17,361 nucleotides of DNA from Oscillospiraceae bacterium (GTDB lineage: Bacteria; Bacillota_A; Clostridia; Oscillospirales; Oscillospiraceae). Of this stretch, positions 13,254 to 17,361 are shown piece after piece. The notes under the pieces are model-generated. The model ran no database searches, was not told the DNA's origin, and worked only from the letters and a program-made list of their open reading frames with translations. The stretch's first letter is position 1; each line of letters opens with the position of its first letter. The stretch lies in assembly GCA_017936985.1 (NCBI GenBank), contig JAGBEM010000202.1:1-17361 (forward strand). Reading direction: 5' to 3'. Both the position numbers and the translations under genes were made by a program.

Positions 13254-14901
13254 ATTCTTTTGTGGCTTTCTTCTTTTTCACGATGATAAATACCGCAATA
13301 CCTGCAGCCAGCAGGACCACCACAGCGACCACAATCCAGATAGCAGGAGAACTTCCATCAGAGTTAGATCCGGTATTCATAGCGGGAGGAGCCTCGGTGG
13401 GCGAGGTTGCAGGGCCGGTGGCAGGAACGGTGGTGATGATATTCTCCGTGGTAGGAGGAACTGTTTCTTCGCTGGTAGGAGGAACTGTTTCTTCGCTGGT
13501 AGGAGGAACTGTTTCTTCGCTGGTAGGAGGTACAGGTTCTTCCTTGGATGGATCGACAACTGCTTCGCAGTCATCGCACCGGTTGTCGCCGTTGGCATCG
13601 GTGTGGCCGGTAGCGGGAACGGTTTTGCCGGCTGTCAGTTCCTTGCCGCAGTCCAGGCAGTAAGCATCGCCGGAGTAACCGTCTGTGGTGCAGGTAGCCG
13701 GTGCGGCGTTTCGGATGTCCACCATCCGGTGGTCGCAGGCCAAGGATGTTTTGCAGCTGTCGCAAATATTATCCCGGTTGCTGTCTGTGTGACCCTTGGC
13801 AGAAATGTCACTGCCGCTGGAAACCAAAACCTTACAAGCGGTGCAATATGTATCACCTGTATAGCCCTTTGCGGTGCATGTAGCTTCCTGCTTGCCACGC
13901 AATTCGGTGGTGGGATGGGTGCAGGGAGTGTTGTTGCCACCGCTGGTATTGCCGCCGCTGGTATTGCCGCCACTGGTGTTTCCGCCACTGGTATTGCCGC
14001 TACCGGAGTTACCCTTGCCGGAGGGGGTGGTCATACCTGCAGGCACTTCTTCACCAAACAGCAGCCAGGCAAATTCGGGGTAGTCGATAAACACATTCCG
14101 GTTGCCCTGAATGTCCTCGATGACCTCGTTTCTGCCCATCTCCCAGGTATCGACGGGATCAAGCTCCATCCATTCCAGCAAAACATCGACGCTTTGGAAC
14201 ACTTTGGTGATGCTCGTTGCGCCCCAATCGGAGCCCCATCTGACATAAACGTAAAGGCAAATTCTTGCCACGTCGCCTTTTACGTTGTCCAACGGCTCGT
14301 AATAGGTGCTGTTGTAATGTCCACCCAGGTAGCCATCTGCGGGGTTGTTGCCATATTTTGCAGTACCGCCATCTACATTGCCGTATTTTTTGTTGCCTCT
14401 GGAGCTGTTCACAGATGCGTCCGAGGGGCGGATGTGGTGCAGGTCTGCACCGCCGCCGCGGGTATTGTTGCCGCCAAGGGATTTGGGCCAGACATGCTCA
14501 CGGTTCCAGCCGTTCCACTGGCTCATGGTAGCTTGATAGCTGGTGTAGATCAGGGTGACGGATTTGTCACCGTTTTGGCAATCCGTCCGGTCAGCCTTGT
14601 AGTGGCAGTCATCATAACTGGAAATGTAATCATGGGTGCTAGTCATCAGCGTGTGAAGGGATTGCAATAGGGAACTTGAACTCTGTCCCGCCAATGTGTC
14701 ATAGGTATAGCTTCCGGTGTAATATTCCGATGCGCTTGTTCCGTCAAGCGTTGTGCATACTACGTGCCGGGTGCCGGAATTGTAACTATCCGAATAAGTA
14801 GTGGGCTGTGAGTCTGCGGCAAAAACAGTATTCGCAGCGCATGGCGCAAACAAGGAAAGCAGCAAGGCCAGCGCTAATAAGCAGGAAAGAGTGCGTTTCA
14901 T
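13252..14901 (-). CDS. Secreted, membrane-anchored endonuclease I with Cys-rich modules
   Basis: This 549-residue surface nuclease is predicted to degrade extracellular DNA or RNA. It has a signal peptide (1-29, ending VFAA) and an endonuclease I domain (about 40-285) with NREHVWPKSLG (His136) and DLHHIRPSDASVNSSRGN (His155/His156 and metal-binding region). A linker of GGNTS repeats (about 298-324) follows, then two related modules of about 46 residues (340-386 and 402-447), each with CxAxCK/CxDCG and GHTDxNxDNxCDxC. Four VPPTSEET-type repeats (about 456-487), a membrane helix (about 520-541) and a KKKK tail complete it. The C-terminal helix and basic tail look like a plain anchor; there is no LPxTG. 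AAAGGAG precedes the ATG. Roles in nutrient DNA use, biofilm DNA or NET degradation are possible inferences. Confidence 0.92.
   Translation of the reverse strand: MKRTLSCLLALALLLSLFAPCAANTVFAADSQPTTYSDSYNSGTRHVVCTTLDGTSASEYYTGSYTYDTLAGQSSSSLLQSLHTLMTSTHDYISSYDDCHYKADRTDCQNGDKSVTLIYTSYQATMSQWNGWNREHVWPKSLGGNNTRGGGADLHHIRPSDASVNSSRGNKKYGNVDGGTAKYGNNPADGYLGGHYNSTYYEPLDNVKGDVARICLYVYVRWGSDWGATSITKVFQSVDVLLEWMELDPVDTWEMGRNEVIEDIQGNRNVFIDYPEFAWLLFGEEVPAGMTTPSGKGNSGSGNTSGGNTSGGNTSGGNTSGGNNTPCTHPTTELRGKQEATCTAKGYTGDTYCTACKVLVSSGSDISAKGHTDSNRDNICDSCKTSLACDHRMVDIRNAAPATCTTDGYSGDAYCLDCGKELTAGKTVPATGHTDANGDNRCDDCEAVVDPSKEEPVPPTSEETVPPTSEETVPPTSEETVPPTTENIITTVPATGPATSPTEAPPAMNTGSNSDGSSPAIWIVVAVVVLLAAGIAVFIIVKKKKATKE
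13451..13546. repeat. Four tandem 24-bp coding repeats
   Basis: Three identical 24-bp units (13451-13474, 13475-13498, 13499-13522) and one degenerate unit (13523-13546) encode the Pro/Thr/Glu stalk of the nuclease. The near-perfect identity of three copies implies recent slippage or recombination and likely copy-number variation between strains. Confidence 0.92.
13934..14008. repeat. 15-bp coding repeats of the Gly/Asn/Thr/Ser linker
   Basis: About five 15-bp units (four good, the last degenerate) encode the GGNTS linker between the nuclease domain and the Cys-rich modules. Units differ by one to three bases, so they are older than the 24-bp repeats. Confidence 0.85.
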
Positions 14902-14933
14902 AGCAATTCTCCTTTAATCTAATGTATAAAACT

Positions 14934-14962
14934 ATCATAGCACGGTTCGGCAAAAAAGGAAA
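14934..14962 (-). promoter_or_regulatory. Possible promoter of the nuclease gene
   Basis: On the - strand, TATGAT (complement of 14934-14939) is preceded by TGC, an extended -10, and lies about 33 nt before the ATG. The -35 at 17 nt (TTTCCT) is weak. The call rests on the -10 region. Confidence 0.4.
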
Positions 14963-15042
14963 TAGTTTTACAATTATTTCTAAACCTTATATAATTGGCA
15001 AAATGAACAAAATTATCAGGCAAAAACTGTAAGAAACCACCA

Positions 15043-15071
15043 TTGCATAGCCTTGACGGATGTGATATCAT
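15043..15071 (+). promoter_or_regulatory. Possible promoter of the ABC ATPase gene
   Basis: TTGCAT (15043-15048) and TATCAT (15066-15071) are spaced by 17 nt, with TGA as an extended -10. A better -35 hexamer (TTGACG, 15053-15058) is present but has no good -10 at the right distance. This implies a leader of about 180 nt. The rest of the 357-nt gap between the nuclease gene and this gene (14963-15042) is AT-rich with no gene. Confidence 0.45.
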
Positions 15072-15142
15072 GTATGTACTTAGGTGAATTGCGTCTACTC
15101 CACAAAAATAGTCGCCGTTCATCAAAAAAGGAGGATAATAAA

Positions 15143-15244
15143 CACCCGCAGGACTCGCGGTGCAGCAGTGTGGAGACCTGTTGCAATGCAGTGTCGTCTT
15201 TTCATGGGCGACTGCGAGAGCATACGCGCGGAGGCGGTATGCTT
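15143..15244 (+). promoter_or_regulatory. Structured 5' leader of the ABC ATPase gene (four consecutive hairpins)
   Basis: Four stems follow one another: 15143-15149 with 15157-15162 (one bulge); 15163-15168 with 15178-15183; 15188-15198 with 15207-15215 (2-nt bulge); and 15219-15225 with 15237-15243 (perfect 7 bp). The last loop holds GGAGG (15230-15234) and ends 15 nt before the gene start. A strong AAGGAGG at 15128-15134 has no start codon near it, while the real start at 15259 has only a weak AGAGAAG. An ATG at 15239 opens a 10-codon frame that ends at 15271, overlapping the gene start. I recognise no known riboswitch. A cis-acting RNA is inferred from the stems alone. Confidence 0.45.
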
Positions 15245-15258
15245 AGAGTCAGAGAAGT

Positions 15259-16458
15259 ATGTCTAGTGTAAGCCTGAAAAACATCAAGAAGATCTACCCG
15301 TTCAGCGGCGACGATGCCAAGAAGAAGAAAAAGAAGAAGAAGGATGAGGTAGTCGACGAGGAAAACAAGGTCAACCTGCAGATCACTGAGCAGGGTGTCG
15401 TTGCTGTCCAGGAGTTTAACCTGGAGATCGCCGACAAGGAGTTCATTGTTTTGGTCGGTCCTTCCGGCTGTGGCAAGTCCACCACCCTGCGTATGATCGC
15501 CGGTCTGGAAGAAATTTCCGAAGGCGAACTGTACATTGGTGACCGCCTGGTCAATGACGTGGCCCCCAAGGACCGCGACATCGCCATGGTTTTCCAGAAC
15601 TACGCTCTGTATCCCCACATGACCGTGTATGATAACATGGCCTTCGCTCTGAAGCTGCGTCATCGTCCCAAGGATGAGATCGACCGCAAGGTTAAGGAAG
15701 CTGCTGAGATCCTGGACATCACCCAGTACCTGGGCCGTAAGCCCAAGGCTCTGTCCGGCGGTCAGCGTCAGCGTGTTGCTATCGGCCGTGCTATCGTTCG
15801 TGACCCCCAGGTCATGCTGATGGACGAGCCCCTGTCCAACCTGGACGCCAAGCTGCGTAACCAGATGCGTGCTGAGCTCATCAAGCTGCGTGAGCGTATC
15901 GATACCACCTTTATCTATGTTACCCACGACCAGACCGAGGCTATGACCCTGGGCGACCGTATCGTCATCATGAAGGACGGCTTCATCCAGCAGGTCGGTA
16001 CTCCTCAGCAGGTCTTCAACCACCCCTACAACCTGTTCGTCGCCGGCTTCATCGGCGCTCCTCAGATGAACTTCTTCGATGCCAAGCTGGTTAAGGCTAA
16101 TGGCAAGTATGCTGTTGAGCTGAACGGCATGATCGTGGAGCTGTCCGAGGATAAGCAGGCTGCTCTGGCTGCCAACGGTGTGGAAGAGCAGGAGATCACC
16201 CTGGGTGTCCGTCCTGAGCACATCACTCTGGAGGATGCTGGCATCGATGCTAAGATCGACGTGTCCGAGATGATGGGTTCCTCCGTCCACCTGCACATCA
16301 ATGCTATGGGCCGCGACGTGGTCGTTGTGGTTTCTACCATGAACATGACCGGCGCAGAAGTCGCTGCTCTGAACATGGGTACTGCTGTCAAGTTCTCCTT
16401 CCCCGGCAACTGCTGCCATGTTTTCAACAAGGAGACCGGCATCAACCTGGAAGCTTAA
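15259..16458 (+). CDS. msmX: Sugar ABC transporter ATPase (MsmX/UgpC type) with lysine-rich insert
   Basis: This 399-residue ATPase powers CUT1-family oligosaccharide importers; in Firmicutes one such protein often serves many permeases. Motifs are Walker A GPSGCGKST (67-75), Q-loop Gln113 in VFQNYALYPH, signature LSGGQ (166-170), Walker B MLMDEP with Glu190, and H-loop His223. The C-terminal OB-type regulatory domain (about 245-399) carries the GVRPEH motif. Residues of about 16-47 are an insert between the first two strands, including eight consecutive Lys and an acidic stretch. ATG 15259 is fixed by an in-frame TAG at 15244. Codon use is strongly biased to CGT, CTG and GCT, unlike neighbouring genes, as in highly expressed genes. 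No permease genes adjoin, fitting a shared ATPase. NCBI-style naming would be ugpC. Confidence 0.94.
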   Translation: MSSVSLKNIKKIYPFSGDDAKKKKKKKKDEVVDEENKVNLQITEQGVVAVQEFNLEIADKEFIVLVGPSGCGKSTTLRMIAGLEEISEGELYIGDRLVNDVAPKDRDIAMVFQNYALYPHMTVYDNMAFALKLRHRPKDEIDRKVKEAAEILDITQYLGRKPKALSGGQRQRVAIGRAIVRDPQVMLMDEPLSNLDAKLRNQMRAELIKLRERIDTTFIYVTHDQTEAMTLGDRIVIMKDGFIQQVGTPQQVFNHPYNLFVAGFIGAPQMNFFDAKLVKANGKYAVELNGMIVELSEDKQAALAANGVEEQEITLGVRPEHITLEDAGIDAKIDVSEMMGSSVHLHINAMGRDVVVVVSTMNMTGAEVAALNMGTAVKFSFPGNCCHVFNKETGINLEA

Positions 16459-16470
16459 TTTTCCTTACAT

Positions 16471-16501
16471 ACAGGCCTGCCCTTGGGCGGGCCTGTTTTT
16501 T
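16471..16501 (+). terminator. Rho-independent terminator of the ABC ATPase gene
   Basis: An ACAGGCCTGCC-type stem (16471-16481 with 16486-16496, one G-U pair) is followed by T6 (16496-16501), 12 bp after the stop. Confidence 0.9.
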
Positions 16502-16553
16502 GTTTACTTTTACTGAAAAAGCAGAAAACGCAGTGCTGCGCAACTGGTTTCAC

Positions 16554-16582
16554 TTGACAAATGGGTCAAAAAGTATTACTCT
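16554..16582 (+). promoter_or_regulatory. Possible promoter of malQ
   Basis: A perfect -35 (TTGACA, 16554-16559) is followed at 17 nt by a poor -10 (TACTCT, 16577-16582). The -35 is part of a short inverted repeat, TTGAC-N6-GTCAA (16554-16569), so an activator- or repressor-controlled promoter is possible. The rest of the gap to malQ shows nothing clear. Confidence 0.35.
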
Positions 16583-16691
16583 CTAACATATGGGTTTTTA
16601 TGCCCGATTGTTGTAAATGCAGTATGTGCGGCAGTCACGATGTATTCTGCCGGTCATAAAATGAAATATGTCACCCAAAGGAGTGATTTTG

Positions 16692-17361
16692 ATGCGTGCA
16701 AGCGGTATTTTGATGCACATTACCTCTTTGCCCGGCCCTTATGGCGTTGGAACTATGGGCGCAGAGGCCTTTGCATTTGTTGATTTTCTAAAGCGCTCCG
16801 GTCAGCGTTACTGGCAGATCCTGCCACTGTCGCCCACAGGTTACGGCGATTCTCCTTATCAGTCCTGCTCCACCTATGCGGGCAATCATTATCTTATCGA
16901 CCTTGACCAATTGATCCGAGACGGCTTGCTGCATACCGATGAGGTGGAAGGCATCCATTGGGGAGAGCATAGGGGCCGAGTGGACTACGGCGCTTTGTAT
17001 AACGGTCGGCTGCAGGTTCTGCGGATCGCTTATTCCCGGTTTGTCGGTTCTGCAGATTTCGATCAATTCTGCCTGGAAAACAGCAGCTGGCTGCCGGACT
17101 TCGCGCTGTTCATGGCGTTGAAGGATAAATATCAGGGCAAGCCCTGGTATCAGTGGGAGGACGGCCTGAAATTCCGTCATACCGAAGCAGTTTGGCAGGC
17201 TCGCCAGGAGCTGAAGGATAACATCCGCTTCTACAGCTTTATCCAGTTCCTGTTTAGCAAGCAATGGAGCGCCCTGCGCAGCTATGCCCACAAAAATGAC
17301 GTGCGCATCATCGGTGATGTGCCAATCTATGTGCCTTATGATTCTGCAGATGTCTGGACAG
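16692..17361 (+). CDS. malQ: 4-alpha-glucanotransferase (amylomaltase), 3' end outside the window
   Basis: The first 223 codons are present; the family is about 490-500 residues, so a little under half is seen. It transfers alpha-1,4-glucan segments between maltodextrins and releases glucose in the cytoplasm. The N-terminal signature is clear: RASGILMHITSLPGPYGVG, YWQILPLSPTGYGDSPYQS, STYAGNHYLIDLDQL, and near the end IIGDVPIYVPYDSADVW. The GH77 catalytic Asp and Glu lie beyond the window. ATG 16692 follows AAAGGAG (16677-16683) by 8 nt. It follows the shared sugar ATPase gene but behind a strong terminator, so it is a separate unit; glgP or other maltodextrin genes may follow outside. Confidence 0.95.
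   Translation, partial: MRASGILMHITSLPGPYGVGTMGAEAFAFVDFLKRSGQRYWQILPLSPTGYGDSPYQSCSTYAGNHYLIDLDQLIRDGLLHTDEVEGIHWGEHRGRVDYGALYNGRLQVLRIAYSRFVGSADFDQFCLENSSWLPDFALFMALKDKYQGKPWYQWEDGLKFRHTEAVWQARQELKDNIRFYSFIQFLFSKQWSALRSYAHKNDVRIIGDVPIYVPYDSADVWT

Noticed and set aside
13252..13450. Sortase LPxTG anchor on the nuclease
   Set aside because: Only a weak AMNTG sequence precedes the C-terminal helix. There is no Leu-Pro, so a plain transmembrane anchor is the safer call.
13451..14008. Tandem repeats as a CRISPR array
   Set aside because: The units are directly adjacent with no spacers and lie in frame inside a protein stalk and linker.
13603..14670. 355-codon open frame on the + strand opposite the nuclease gene
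   Set aside because: It is an Ala/Gly/Val-rich shadow without a ribosome site; the - strand has a signal peptide and conserved nuclease motifs.
15143..15244. A known riboswitch or T-box in the ABC ATPase leader
   Set aside because: I could not match any conserved core, and there is no terminator hairpin with a T run before the gene.
15202..16419. 405-codon open frame on the - strand opposite the ABC ATPase gene
   Set aside because: It is rich in His, Asp, Leu and Val from the biased codons of the real gene, and no family is recognisable.

Overview
The window looks like the chromosome of a Gram-positive anaerobe of the class Clostridia. An Oscillospiraceae/Ruminococcaceae-type gut commensal is most likely. 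The evidence is a Spo0A sporulation regulator, strong AGGAGG-type ribosome binding sites, consensus SigA-type promoters, a DUF1292 protein, a MsmX/UgpC-type sugar ABC ATPase with a lysine-rich insert typical of gut Clostridia, and moderate GC content. I cannot name the species from sequence alone. Almost all of the DNA is coding or compact regulatory sequence. I see no mobile element, prophage, CRISPR array, rRNA or tRNA.

Layout. (1) Positions 1-4033 hold an envelope/signalling block on the + strand. It has a 90-residue protein with tandem 11-residue repeats, a small two-helix membrane protein, and a terminator. Then comes a separate operon with its own promoter: OmpR-type response regulator, histidine kinase with a very short extracytoplasmic loop, an eight-helix membrane protein, and a second small two-helix protein that is a paralogue of the first. 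(2) Positions 4032-5947 hold divergent cysK and cysE, the two steps from serine to cysteine. (3) Positions 6021-8000 hold a GH36-type alpha-galactosidase. (4) Positions 8050-9064 (- strand) hold eda (KDPG aldolase) followed by a DUF1292 gene. (5) spo0A (- strand) is divergent from a two-gene peptidase operon, pepF (M3) and an M18 aminopeptidase. The shared intergenic region carries Spo0A-box sequences and a second inverted repeat over the pepF -35. (6) Positions 13252-14901 (- strand) hold a secreted, membrane-anchored endonuclease I with two Cys-rich modules and repetitive linkers. (7) Positions 15043-16501 hold a sugar ABC-transporter ATPase behind a long leader that can fold into four hairpins in a row. 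(8) malQ (4-alpha-glucanotransferase) starts at 16692 and runs off the end.

How the parts fit. The GH36 enzyme, the MsmX-type ATPase and MalQ suit oligosaccharide uptake and cytoplasmic breakdown, although they are separate transcription units here. The peptidases, cysK/cysE and the nuclease suit scavenging and amino-acid supply. The least familiar part is the signalling block. Its kinase resembles an intramembrane-sensing type, and it is encoded with an unrecognised polytopic membrane protein and a duplicated small membrane protein. I consider this the best candidate for an undescribed system, together with the structured leader before the ABC ATPase gene.
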